Assembly (NCBI GenBank): GCA_026874595.1
Contig: CM049306.1
Coordinates: 18,037,019-18,101,018 of the forward strand
Reading direction: 5' to 3'
Origin: Sipunculus nudus
Lineage: Eukaryota; Annelida; Sipuncula; Golfingiida; Sipunculidae
Length of the DNA: 64,000 nucleotides
Shown here: positions 12,192-24,124 of the stretch, piece after piece
How the letters are laid out: every line of letters begins with the position of its first letter
Numbering within the stretch: the stretch's first letter is position 1
The notes under the pieces: generated by a model
What the model was told of the DNA's origin: nothing
Database searches by the model: none
The model's input: the letters and a program-made list of their open reading frames with translations, nothing else
Translations under genes and position numbers: made by a program

Positions 12192-15081
12192 TTTTTTCTA
12201 TTTCAAGACATGCACCAGTCAGCAAAAGAACACATGAGAAAATACAGGGAACATATTAAAAACGATCCCTCACGCTACGCGTCATACATTGACAATGGGC
12301 GGCAAAGGTTGAAGAAAAGAAGGGAATCTGGTATAATAAAATCAGTAAAAGTTCTGTACGTAAGAGGAGCAAGGTTAAAAAGAAGAGCCTGTAGACTAGA
12401 ATGGCAGCGTCGTGCAACAAAAAGAAAGAAAGAGATGTCAATGCTAAATATGACACGCCCACAAACACCCGCAACTTCATTGCCGAATATGCAACGCATA
12501 CAGACTCATCATAAAGGCTGCAAGATGAACCGACCAAGGAAAGAAGACGAATAAAATATGAAAAACGCTGGCAAAGATGCAAAACATATCAACCACTTCG
12601 TCACCTCGCACAAACACAAGAAATCTGCTCAGAGGTTCAAGGGTGTCATGTAAAAAAACTAGTGGCCCATGGGCCATGACGCTCAGCTGAATTAAAGGAA
12701 TGTTGAACAATCAGCAAAATGACTGCTAGAGTGCAAAAATATCATGAATTTTGTGAAGAGTCCTGAGAAATGGGTTTCAGTGGGCTTTTCGACAGATGAC
12801 CACTTCATTTGGAGGTTTCATAAGTAGAAAAAAAATTGTAAAAATTTGAAAAAAAATACAGGTAGTGCCACCAGTCTGCAGGAACTGATGAACACTCCAT
12901 GATCAATATATATCCAAAGAATGATGTCTATCAATGCATTTGATATTCATATACTGGAGCTTTTGTATCACATTTTTGATTATTCGGGGGGGGGGGGAAT
13001 TATGAGCCGAACAGCTCAGAGGATAAGAGTAACAGAGACCTTATTTCAGACTTTCAAGAAGACTTTTCATGGACCTCCCTAGAGGTCAAGTATGAAGATT
13101 CTAGGTAAAGAGGTTACGATTTGTGCCCTGTTACAAGATGAGGCTTAATTTGAAGGTCTCAAAAATAGAGAAAAAAAAAAAATCGTAAAAATTGGAAAAA
13201 TGAAAGGTGGCGCCACCAGGTTATAGGAACTGATGGAACACTCCATGATCAATATTCATGCAAAGAATCATGGTGATCAATGCATTAGATATTCAGATAC
13301 TTGAGCTTTTGTATCAATTTTTTTATTATTCTAGGAGGTAATTACGAGACCCATAGCTCGGAGAATATGAGTAACAGAGACTTAATTTCAGGTTTCCAAC
13401 GAGATTTTTCATGGATCTCCCTTGATGTCAAGTTAGAAGATTCCAGGTCCATCGGTTACGATTTGTTCCCTGTTAACGGACGGACGGCCGGACGGACGAC
13501 GGACGGAGAGTGATCGCTATATAGCTCAGATGACTTTCAATCAGCTGAGCTTAAAACTCTCCTTTTTCACATGGCGGTGGTTGAACAAATAAAACAGAAA
13601 TGCCAAAAGGGTGAACGCAGTTTAGTTAAGAAGATTGCAACGGGCTCCAGTCATGGTTATCTCGGGCGGTAGGCAGGACAAGGGTAAAGACTCAGAGTAA
13701 AACTAATACGTCCTGCTACATCAAACAGACTGTCAACGCAGTCAAGGTCTTACTAGAGAGGGATGACAATTTACGAATGGCTTCAAGTATGAAAGACTGT
13801 ATCACAAGAAATAAGATAATGAAGCAGAAGCGGTATCTATCTTATTCTTTGATTCATCTACACCAGAAATATGAAAAGGAAACCGGCAGTACACTCTCGT
13901 ACAGCTTATTTTGTTGGTTAAGGCCCTTTTGGACATGTAAACCAAAGGTAACAAATCGAGACACATGTAAATGTATAATACATGGAAACGTGCAGCTCAA
14001 AGCAGACGAACTTAAACAGTTTTTGAAAGTCATTGAAGATAACAGCATGGAAAACCTACCAAAACAGATACTAGTATGCTGTGAAACGGACAACAGAAAA
14101 TGTATGTACCGTATATGCAAGAGAAATATCGGCCTATAAGCACAATGCACAAAATTCGACATATTACTAGGAATGGGTCCAGAAAAAAGAATTTTACACT
14201 ACCATTATAGATGGGAAACCAATTCAGATGAATTACAAAATCAGATCCAAAGGAAAGAAACGGACGACGGTTGGAGAACTAGTTAAAATTCAAAATGATA
14301 GTTCGCTGCGTATTTGCACTCACTAGTTTAACATTAAGCACCAGTTCCGCACAATTTCGAATCTGATTTTTCAGAGAACTACAATTGCGGATATAGTTCT
14401 GAAGTGCAGGCCGCTCATTTTGTAGCCAGTCACCGCCAAGCAACTCTTCACACTGGTTTTTTGAACACTGACAAACAAACAGAACCATTCTGTACAGTTT
14501 CGGCTTCCAAACGGCACGATTCATCTGCCATATGGGCTCACCTTCAACCAGTCCTCTGAGTCATGAAAGAATCATATCCCGCTGTTAAGACCGCGCTTTC
14601 GTTGGTGAAGGGCCACCAACCCAGTATCGAAATAGAAAGAATATGTAATTCTTCAGCTGCGTTATGTTTGAAAAGGGCTTCCGCTACTGCACACAGAAAA
14701 GGCGCACCAGATGGCGTTGGTGGTTGTCTGAAGAGGCGTGGAGATGAACTGATTGCACAGGGGCAAGACATACCAGACGCGATGTCTCTTTTAAATGCTT
14801 TGAAACAAGGCAAAACAGTAAAGTTGTTTTACATTTACGATAAAAGCATACATGCAATGGATGAGACCTGATATTCCAGCAGTTCACGGAATAATAAAAG
14901 CCCTCCAAGTATGTACGCCAGAATTGCCATCTGACTTTACGGCTAAATCACTGGCCTGTCAGAGTGCCCTAACCTGTGAGTCGGAGGAACGCATTATTAT
15001 GCAAATATCTTCGTCATTTTTGGCAACTTCCTCATTGCTTATAAGTATCGTGTCACTTCAAATAAACCCACTAGATCTTTG
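12192..15081 (+). pseudogene. Wrecked transposase-like gene (DFSENY/TQYRN family)
   Basis: Several frames preserve blocks of one protein family that I recognise as widespread in molluscs and cnidarians and think is transposon-derived. The blocks are: a basic N-terminus (KEHMRKYREHIKNDPSRY, 12210-12554); SYSLFCWLRPFW and the cysteine motif CMYRICKRN (13777-14139); DFSENYNCGYSSEVQAAHF with RQATLHTG and AIWAHLQPVL (14365-14556); a GPPTQYRN core in a second frame (about 14600); RKGAPDGVGGCLKR (14698-14739); and a C-terminal IPAVHGIIKALQV (about 14871). DFSEN and SDGP probably carry acidic catalytic residues; here the second reads GEGP. Frameshifts and stops (14557, 14869 and others) and a foreign insert at about 12750-13560 show it is dead. 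The family name is not assigned. Confidence 0.7.
12750..13560. repeat. Duplicated CGGACGGA-rich insert
   Basis: Two diverged tandem units of about 330 bp (around 12800-13048 and 13148-13391) share text such as ACACTCCATGATCAATAT and AGAGTAACAGAGAC. The block ends with a GGACGGACGGCCGGACGG-type run and AGCTGAGCTTAAA. It splits the transposase-like pseudogene between its basic N-terminus and its cysteine region. I recall similar CGGACGGA-ended repeats from bivalve genomes. Confidence 0.6.
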
Positions 15082-15486
15082 AAGAAGTTCCTATCTCTCG
15101 AACGACACTTACCATGTGTGTGAAATTTTCCGTAATAACCCAATATATACGTATATTATTTTGCATGTATGCCATATTTCTGCCTGTCGTCCGAGCACAG
15201 GCGGGTATGTCTGCCATGGGTTCTCTGATCTGCTGATTATGAGAGTAGCCGAAACACGTTAGTATTCACCTTCGTCACTAGAGGGCCACACTGCATTTTA
15301 GCAAAACACGCTTGCTCTTGGCTCAGTCCATGCTAAAAGTGGCAAAGTCTTGGAGCTAAGAAGCAGTTCTCGTTGTATTTGTCAGTTCCTCGGTTTGAAC
15401 AGTCAATGACGCTCATCCGGGTGTATGAGCAAAACCATTGTGGGTACTTCTAGTACTGTGAGTACTTCAAGCACCACTCCTAGCGG

Positions 15487-15870
15487 TGCCGATGACGAAA
15501 AAACTTGCTTGCATAACTAGGAAGTCTACGGAATAACTACGGTCCAATGGCCGAAACCGCAAGTATAAAGGCGCTGCCTCTCGAAACACTGTCGTTCACA
15601 AAGATCGGGTTCGGCTTTCGAGTGGCATGGCTGGGTCTCCGCTGCTGGGATCGGTAGAAGGAATGTAGGCTGCTTCTGGCTTTGCGGCTGTGGATGCTGT
15701 AGCTTTCCTGAAAAGATCACCGACTCGGGATGGACGGTGGCGGCCTTCGCGACTTTCTGCTTGGCTTGGTGTGGCATTGCGTCTGTTGGCTCGGAGAACG
15801 TGCTTAAGGAGCGCACAGGGCTGAGGTCTGGACCACAGCAACCTGTAGCTGCTCGAAGAGCGTAAACTTT
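15487..15870. repeat. 380-bp interspersed repeat, copy 1
   Basis: It is closely similar and in direct orientation to 20171-20551, sharing GATGACGAAAAAA, GGTCCAATG, CTCGAAACACTGTCGTTCAC and GCGCACAGGGCTGAGGTCT. It is GC-rich compared with its surroundings. On the minus strand copy 1 keeps frames of 119 and 81 residues, but copy 2 has stops in both. Its nature (retroelement fragment or exon) is not recognised. Confidence 0.7.
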
Positions 15871-17045
15871 ATTTGGCTTGGCCACTCCTAGCGGAAAATC
15901 CGTGAGAGCGCTGGAGAATTCATGGAGAATTTTCGGAGAATTTTTAAAGGATTTTTATGCATTAATTATAAAAAAAAATAAAATTTAATAACACTTGGAA
16001 AATTCTACCATATTACTATTCACATTTAAAAATGCCGATTTAATCAATAATCCCAGCTTAATTATTTTAGAGCAATCAGTGTTGACCCTCTGCTGATATC
16101 ATGACATTTAGTTATGAATTCTTAAGTTGGATGTCAGTATAATATTAATAACTGTAAATTATATTCACAATACGTGTATAATTAAAAAAAATTTATTACG
16201 AATTTTATGATAACTGAGTTAAAATTATCATTATATCTGTCACTGTGCAAATAGCCCTATAACATTATTTATTTAAGATGATAATTTTGCAACTATTGAT
16301 ATTAATAATAACATAATAATAATATAATATATATTCGCGCAACAAAGGTTGTAACGGTGTTAATTAATTACAATGCTGCAGTTTTATAGAACACATCACT
16401 TGATAAAGTGAGTAAGCATCAATATATCTTGGAATGGACACGTTTGCACTCGTGTAGAAGAACAGCTTCCACTTAAAAGGATTCATGGTATCTTATGAGA
16501 CGTAAAGAGTATACTAATCACGGGTATAAACGATGCATAGCAATAAATAAACATTCTTGTATATTGCTGGGTACGCTTTTGGGTCATGTTCGTCTGGTTT
16601 AAATCGTTTCTTCTACTACAGGGTACCCAGCCCGTTGAAGCTCAAAACCTTATGGGGATGATGGTGGCCGGTTGATCAAACGGTTTTGACAGGAAAAGAA
16701 ATCTGACCAAACATAACCAGTTTTTAACGCTGGAAAGAACTCAAAACAACGTAATTTGAAGCAAGAGTATCAGCTCCTTTGTTCCAAATGGTAAATGTAA
16801 AGTCAAATTCCTGACATTATTCGCAGACATTGACAAAGCATGCTGTTTTGTAAGGGGGACAACTCCAGTGGTTATTGATAATCTGATACCGCTTTGAAAC
16901 TTTTATATGAGAACTAAGAGCCTGCGTGCTTTTATATCCAGTTTTGAATTGTAAACCATGCTTCGTCATCAACTTTAAACAGGAGGTTTGTTTTTTTTCG
17001 ATTGTTTAATAAGACACTTAATAGAACCTGGGTCATACACCACGT
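15871..17045. other. AT-rich spacer
   Basis: I see no gene. A short repeated AGAATT stretch occurs at about 15915-15945. Confidence 0.5.
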
Positions 17046-19240
17046 ACCACAAATCTTTCACCTGTGACTGACAAATAAAGGAGAGGACACGTGTGACCGC
17101 GGAAATAAGGTTTACACAAAATAAAAAAAAAATATCAGGTAAAAATCTGTCACCCTTGAGTAATATTTTACAGTTTTAGAAAATCAGCCATGTCGTAGAT
17201 CTAGAGCAGAAAAGATAAGAATGATCTGGAATGTTGGATTTGCAACTGGAATTAGGAGAAGGACAAGGCAAAAATAAATATCAGGTTACCTATATGTCTG
17301 TGACATGTGACACTATTGAGTCTGAATTTGGTCATTTAAAATCTGTCATTTCGGAGATCTAGAGAAAACAGAAAATGGCTGAAGAGTTGGTCTGCCACTT
17401 AGGGGGAACCTAAGAAAAACGTACAAGAATTTTTTTTACCCAAAAATGCATATAGAAACAAACTCATCAACCCTTGTAAGACTTCTTTCCTACGAGGGGA
17501 AGCTGAACAAAACATGACCACGAAAATGCATACCAGGGTCAAACGAAATCAAATTTAGATCATGAAAGCCCTAGACCCAGAAATTCGGCTCTTCTCAAAA
17601 GTACAATGAAAAACTTGAAAAATTGCGATATTTCATACAAAGTCGCACACACATTGGGGTGAACCTCTTAATCTGTTAACAACTCTGTGTACTACATACC
17701 ACTGCCACTCCCTTCTTCCATAGATCAATCCTCCCACGCCAACGCAGCGGTATTTTTTAAAATATTAAACAATAAAAAGTAATATATATGTATATATATA
17801 TATCCTGTGTTAGTGGGTGGGCATGCACAACACGCATGAACAGATGTTTTCCTTGTGATGCAGCTTGTGGCTATTTAAATATCATTTTCAAGCATTTATA
17901 GCATTAGCAATAGATCCGCCCAATATTCAATATGAAGTATACCTTTTATTGCAAGAACATCAATTTTTAGGAATTTAACCAGTTCTGCTACCTTAAATGA
18001 AATAGTTTTACATCAATACTGTCCTTTTACGAATGACAGAGTTCGTTACCATGGTTATTTTGACCACGCTATTTTTAATTTATAAGAGCTCTATATATGT
18101 ATTAATATTTAAGGCAATGTCTGCGAAACGTGACTAATGCATGAAAGCACGGACCTCTTGTTGTCACGAGAAAGACTAATAAATTAATCCTTTTATTATC
18201 CGACGTCATTTTATTCACAATTTGCATCGGGTAAGTTGTGCATACAATTAAGCGAGTTTTTTTTCAATCTGTGCTGTTCAATATTTATATGGTTTATTTT
18301 TATGTGATTTTGTCAACATTTATAATGCAGGTGTTTTACTGCCATCTTTAAATGTTCAGAAACGTCGTCCTTCAGTTGGTTCAATACAGTTGAAGAACAT
18401 TTTGATGTTGGTTCGCTAAAATGGTTTCAGTGTATTCATACCTTACCACACCTAGTGTCTAGTAAGTCTGATGGAGGATTGCGCTCTACATAAACAATTA
18501 TATTCTCTGAATCCTTTGCAAACGACCTGTTTAGATTATTAACTTTTTAGGCTTTCTTTTAAAAAGGATAGTATATAAAGCCATGCATTTTCGGGTTGAC
18601 GGGGACAATTTATTTTTCTAATCGGTTGCTTTTGGGTCGGTTAAGCACTGCCCCTAAGTAGGAAAAGCCAATAAAGATTTGATAAAATCAGTGGCAGCAA
18701 GTCCTTTCAGTTAAGGATAATTGTATGGAGGATATAACATTTGGAAATCAAAAACTTCAGCCTGTCATACAGAAGGATATACCTACAGTCATATGAGCTA
18801 AACATTAGGACATATGGCAGTTTAAAAATGATTTCACAGCCTGTACTTGGACAACCTATTTTTGTGTATTTTGGCAGTCTATTTTCACAGGCCCATTTCC
18901 AACCCGTCCGCAAAGTGTCGTCGAAATTATTTCTGCACTTTTTGCGTAATCAGACCAACGATCCAACATACACCCAAAACTAAAATAAATTGTGAAAGAA
19001 ATAAACAAACAAGACAAACAGGGTGAAAACATTACCTCCCTGGTGAAGGTAATAACGATGGTACAGCAGTTCTAAAGGTGCCCAGCAGCAACGTTGTATT
19101 CTAGTACCTTAAAAACCGTTAAGCGGTTAATAAATTAAACGTATTATTACACTTAAACTGATCTCAAGAATTTTAAACAAATATTCTCATAATCATTTTC
19201 AGCTGAGAGCCGTGAACCCAGAGGCCCCTTAATTGTTTCC

Positions 19241-19600
19241 ATACTGCACCATGTGTGTGAATATATGAGGACCTCATAGTGAAATCACAGTGACATCACA
19301 ATTTGATATATCACAACATGAGCTCACAGGTAGATCATCGGCAGCTTGCTATCGCTACGCATTTAGATTTTAAAGATATCATATAAAGTTCATATTAAGC
19401 AATTTATGCTATTACATTTTATTTAATAACATTCTAGAGGTATATTTATTTGCTTTTTCCATACTGCAATATGTGTGTGATTCCATAGGAACCTCACAAT
19501 GATATCACAATGTCATCACAATATGATACATGTTAACATGAGCTCACTTTGAGCTCACCGTGTGAGTCTTGTGTGACTTCACAGTGATATCACCGTCAGC
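19241..19600. repeat. TCACA/GAGCTCA-rich direct repeat
   Basis: Two units of about 90 bp start CCATACTGCA and carry runs of ATATCACAATG and ATGAGCTCAC, at 19240-19330 and 19458-19550, with further GTGACTTCACAGTGATATCA text to 19600. A weaker echo lies at 19765-19840. No function is assigned. Confidence 0.6.
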
Positions 19601-20170
19601 TCATATCTTGACTGGCTATTGAGTGATTGGGGTGGTGTGTGTGAAGGGGGGGGGGGGGGGGTCATGCAGTATAATTGGAACAATGAACTAGGCTTCCACA
19701 TTAAGTATTGATAGCACTGAGTACCTGATCTTCCCTGAGTCTGACTTGAACACTTGCAGGCACAAAAAAATCACAATTTGAGCTGACTGGGTGTTGGTCT
19801 TGAGGGAGTTCACAGTGATTTATCACTATTATAGCTCACGTCATAACTTAGAATGTAACGTTAATATAAATACTCAAAAAAATATTGCACTAGCTAGGAT
19901 GGCGGGGGGGGGGGGGGGTGTTAACCCCTGACCTCGTCACTCTTGGTTTGATTGATTAGCACTGAGTAGCTTCTCTTCCCTAAATCTGACTTGAACATGT
20001 GCAATTTGGTATGTATAGTTCGTTGGTTTGTTAACTTTATTTTCTCCGTTATTTGAAGACTCTAATGTACCTATATAAAGATAAAAAAAGTGCAATCAAA
20101 TCAAGATAACAAAAATAACAAAAATCATACAGATACATAGTGGACTGTCTCATATGTTCAAGTCATTTAT

Positions 20171-20551
20171 GCTGATGACGAAAAAAACTTGCTAAAACTT
20201 GCATTACTGGGAAACTGGTTATACGGTCCAATGACCGAAACTTCAAGTATAAAGGCGATGCGTCTCGAAACACTGTCGTTCACAAGATCGAGTTCGGCTC
20301 TCGAATGGCATGGCTGGGTCTTCGCTGCTGGGATCAGTGGAGGGAATGTGGGTTGCTTCTGGCTTTGCGGCTGTGGATGCTGTAGCTTTCCTAAAGGTCA
20401 CAGACTCGGGATGTACGGTGGCGGCCTCTCGCGGCTCTCTGCTTGGCTTGGTTAGGCATTGCGTCTGTTGGCTCGGAGAACATGCTTAAGGAGCGCACAG
20501 GGCTGAGGTCTTGACCACAGCAACCTGTAGCTGCTCGACGAGCGTAAACTT
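20171..20551. repeat. 380-bp interspersed repeat, copy 2
   Basis: Direct-orientation partner of 15487-15870. It carries more indels in the minus-strand frames, so any coding role is lost here. It lies inside the left duplicated block and has no counterpart at the matching place in the right block, which suggests that it inserted later. Confidence 0.65.
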
Positions 20552-20809
20552 CTTATGGTATGGTTCAAGTCATTTAAGTACTTCACTATTGAATCTAAAT
20601 AAATCATGCAAGTTCCGATACTATAGTGAGCACCTAGTTTAAATGGATGGCGACGTCATATAGGCAGGCTAAATGTATTTCTCGGGTGAAATCTGCTGGC
20701 TGAAGAGGCTTACCTAACAAATGCATTAAAACCTGTTGCTCCTCCTAGTTATTTAGGTAAGTACTTACTGTTAATGGAAAACTTCGGTTACAAAATCCCA
20801 TAATACGTA

Positions 20810-20817
20810 TCTGACAT
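20810..20817. other. Unoccupied target site matching the 46.7-kb hAT
   Basis: The octamer TCTGACAT occurs once here, within ATACGTATCTGACATCCATG. In the paralogous right block the same context is split by a 3240-bp element with TCTGACAT on each side. This is therefore the pre-insertion state. Confidence 0.8.
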
Positions 20818-20881
20818 CCATGGTTCTGTAACAGTCCGTTGCAGTATGAACATATATGCATTGCGTTTTTCACTAAAGAAA

Positions 20882-23475
20882 TGACCGAGTAGCCTGAAAT
20901 TTTTAGTCATTGTACAAAGTGCCTGATTCACTCTTGCAATTTATAAAATGACTGAAATTTTTAGGTATATTACAAATTGATTGAAATATGAGACAGTTAT
21001 TTGACACATTGACTGAAATGTAAAACGAACGAAATACTATTTGTATATAATAAGGAAGACATTTCATTTATTTTATATTCCTTATTACCTAAATAATAAT
21101 ATATTTTACGTCATATTATTGCTTTTTTTAATGTATCATATTATCATAAGTGTCCATTTGGCTTAATTCTGGTTCTTGAGAAATAGTTTTGAAAGCATAT
21201 AATATCTTAATATATTACAGTCACAGGTATGCATATTCCCCTTTAGTACTTTTGGAGTGGTTGTGGAAGGGGTGTCCCTCTTCCTCCGTGCGGGAATGAT
21301 GTTTCAATTTTCTTTCAAAATTTCAGAAATTTTGAAGCAGATTTGGTATTAAATAACAGGGAGTATTATCACTGCAGAAACTATATATAAAAAGTGCTGT
21401 CTCGAAAAATACTTTGGACAGCAAACATCTCTTACCCCCCCCCCCCCAACCCTTAGACCCGCCGCTGATTTCACAATGAAATCTGCATGAAACTAATACT
21501 TATAAAAGGAATTCGGTTCACGTCTGTTCGCAATGTTCTCTAAAACCGCGTTGTGTACAATACTGTGCCATACATCATTTTAAAGGTTATTAACCCAGTA
21601 GTAACATAGGCGATATGAGAATAAATAATTTTTAATGTACATATAATTCTGAATGATTTTTCCGTTTTTACTGACTTGCACGGAGGTTAGACCGAGCACA
21701 GCCGAACTGCCTTCGGCATTGACCGGAAAACGTGCATCATGGTCACTCAACCTCAAACACTGCTATTGATCATATAAATAACCCTTGCTTTCAGTGAGGG
21801 ATTTGAGCCTGTCGGGCCTTACATTTTGAACAAGGCTCCCCATTCACGTGCGTGGTCAGAAAAAGAAACACATGTTTCTCGCTTTATGAAATAGAGAGTC
21901 CTATGATTAATGACAAACCTAATTCAAGGTCCCAATTTCAGCAACAACGTGGGTGGGGTGGGGTCGGAGTGGTGTTGGGGGTTTCAGGCCTCCAAATTTG
22001 TCTGATACGATGAAAAAAGGTTCCGGTGGCTGAAAATGGGATCCAGATTCTCTGTAGTCCCGTCGGTTCCGCCTTTGCTTTTTACGAGGTATGCATATTT
22101 CTGTTTCTTTCTTCAGGAACAGTTTCCTTGCAACGTACATTTGATCAATCTTTCATGTGTTCCTCACATCAACCTAATCTTTATACGTCCAACCATAGAA
22201 TCCAGTCAAATATCATCGAAAACTTGAATGCCCCTGCGTCTCATTCCGGTTCTAAATGTAAACATCATCATTGACCAGGTCTTCAAGGTAAACATACCGG
22301 GGAATGAATTTCTTGCCACGAGGACAGCCCCACAAAATAAATGTAAAATAATTATTAGACATCTTATTGAGACAGCTTCCAACTAAAAACCTATATTTTC
22401 TGTTAACTTTAAGATTAAAAAAAATGAGCCAACATTCGACATCTCAGTTAATATACCTCCCCAACTTTGGTAATAAGCCCGGTATACCGGGTTTATCTGC
22501 TAGTTATTTATATTGTGCTTCAATACCTGGGTTTCAAAATGTCATGGAAACAAGCGAATCATGCCGTATTATAAGTTATCGTTTCAAATTAAATTTATTT
22601 CGGACAGATACAACTACATTCATATTTATGGAAACTGTCACAACATTTCGCAAATAACTCATACTAGTATTTTAGGAATTGAAATTAAAGCTTTTTTTTA
22701 GGCTTAATGACATTCTTTTATATGAAATTATCGGGGTGGGTGGGTGGAGATACTATGGAATGTTCACTTTGGTAATAAAAGTTTACTGCTTAACATTCAA
22801 AGCCGTCTGTGATTGGCAGAATAAAGAAAGCCAAATCATTTAGTAAAAAAAAAAAAAAAAACACAGTCGGTAATTGTAATTAAACCCTTTACTTTGAAAA
22901 TCAATTAAGCATATCTTACTCATGTATTTCAAATCATCAAGTATATCACTGTAATTTATCCTTTACCGATGTTCATAATAAATTTTAAATATTATTGCAC
23001 ATTTTAATATTCCATTTAATCAAAGCTTCAATTTGACTTGATTCTGGTTCTTTCATAAGCAAACATGTAGTCGTATGAGTTGTAAAATATTAAGCATATT
23101 TTATCATTTTTTAATGAGGTTCATATAACAACATGTGATTTTAGTTACTCCTCACCAGTCTGTGTACTTTATTATTTGATCATTATTCTTCATAAATAAC
23201 CTAATAAGAAGATACAGGCGTATACGGTTAACTCAAACGTAGCTGTTTATACTATTTGTCAATGCTTTTTCACAATAATGAGATATGTGAAACAAAAGAT
23301 TTTTTATTTCAAGTCGATTCAGTCAATCTGTCAAATAAACGGACTGATATTTCAGCCAATTTGTAAATTGCCTTAAAATTTCAGTCACTTTATAAATTGC
23401 CTGAGTGAATCAGGCACTTTGTAAATTGACTGAAAATTTCAGACATTTTACATATTAAGTGATTTTACACATTGA
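20882..23475. mobile_element. Element with ~150-bp inverted ends
   Basis: The sequence at 20885-21030 and the reverse complement of 23300-23470 match, sharing TACAAAGTGCCTGATTCACT and repeated AATTTATAAAxTGACTGAAA motifs. Homology between the duplicated blocks stops at about 20881 and resumes at about 23490, which independently bounds the insertion. The ends are built of an iterated motif containing TGACTGAAATTTT and its complement. There is no transposase frame, so it is non-autonomous. Exact ends and target duplication could not be fixed. A Helitron lies inside it. Confidence 0.7.
21492..22503 (+). mobile_element. Non-autonomous Helitron, copy 1
   Basis: The 3' end has a perfect palindromic hairpin (AGCCCGGTATACCGGGTTT) about 8 bases before a terminal CTAG followed by T. 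This is the Helitron 3' signature with insertion between A and T. The 5' end aligns with the inverted copy at 41738, which begins TCTAATACTTATAAAAGG after an A; here the first base has changed. No Rep/helicase coding sequence is present. It is inserted in the element at 20882-23475. Confidence 0.75.
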
Positions 23476-23497
23476 CAGTAACATATATATGTGTCTC

Positions 23498-23806
23498 AAT
23501 GTGTCGACTGTGAAGTGCATGTAAGTACCGGGTGAGGATTTCTATATAACACGCCAAGGTGAGGAATAATAAACACCACAGGTAAATGCTGGATCAATGG
23601 AAATTCTCCCGTTGGTATGTTATTACCCCATGCTTGGTATTCTTTGAACTGAGAATATATTGTACGTCGCCCTGGGCCACGATCTTTCGATTGATTAACG
23701 GGCATAGTTTCTGTTTGAGAAACGGTGGGACACGCTCTGCCAGTCGAACCCTGGTGCAACTTTATATCAGTCGAGTTTGCCTAACCCGGGTAAACTAAGG
23801 GCTGCG
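23498..23806 (+). promoter_or_regulatory. Conserved upstream block of first exon, copy 2
   Basis: About 300 bp directly before the ATG is similar to 55935-56222. The best-kept part, TATAACACGCCAAGGTGAGG followed by AATAA and ACACC, lies at about 23552-23575. It contains a TATA-like string. Conservation in front of two paralogous start codons while flanking DNA has diverged suggests a promoter or 5' untranslated region; which of the two cannot be told. Confidence 0.5.
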
Positions 23807-24124
23807 ATGGCGGACAAGAGCGCGTGCTGTTGGAGATGTGGCGGCGTGTTTCGTGTGTTTAAAATACTTCTTGTAGTCGTTGTCGTATTGATTTTTCTGC
23901 AATATAGTATCAATTTGAATCTTGAACATCTTCATGGAAAATTTTACAAGAATAGTGTCGTCTCGTTCGGATTAAATGCGACGGCTGATAAAAATGGTTT
24001 ACCATGGGGCATCCTGTCCCGATTTCACTTCGATTTCTTATACGGGAAGAACATTGGAAATGACGAAAAAGGTCCATGCCCAAACGACACGTCAAAGAGA
24101 ATTAGGTTATTTCTTTCTGGTTAA
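23807..24124 (+). CDS. B4GALT-like first exon, copy 2 (5' exon of the 28.7-kb gene)
   Basis: The start GCGATGG fits a good initiation context and aligns with the ATG of the 56223 copy. The product has a cytosolic tail with CCWRCG, a single type II anchor (KILLVVVVVLIFLQY), then a stem with NAT and NDT sequons ending near GPCPNDTS. In B4GALT enzymes a Cys-Pro pair opens the catalytic domain, so the catalytic exons on the same strand from 28669 fit as its continuation. The donor present in the other copies (AAAG|GTAGGT) is mutated to AGAGAATTAGG. A downstream TCTG|GTTAAG at 24119 could replace it, keeping phase 1 and adding six residues; otherwise the frame stops at 24124. The next identified exon begins in phase 0, so at least one small linking exon is missing from my annotation. 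Confidence 0.65.
   Translation: MADKSACCWRCGGVFRVFKILLVVVVVLIFLQYSINLNLEHLHGKFYKNSVVSFGLNATADKNGLPWGILSRFHFDFLYGKNIGNDEKGPCPNDTSKRIRLFLSG

Larger units (their letters stand above)
17046..20881. repeat. Left copy of a segmental duplication
   Basis: This block is similar and in direct orientation to 44091-46697 plus 49954-50020. Matching anchors include the GATTTTGTCAACATTTATAA stretch at 18304 and 45311, the TTGTTGTCACGAGAAAGACT stretch at 18158 and 45183, and the ACAGCAGTTCTAAAGG region at 19060 against 45580. Identity is patchy, so the duplication is old. The homology resumes at 23490, in front of the B4GALT-like first exon, after an interrupting transposon. No gene is seen in the block itself. 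Confidence 0.75.

Noticed and set aside
14279-14524. 81-residue minus-strand frame
   Set aside because: It is the shadow of the plus-strand DFSENY block of the transposase-like pseudogene.
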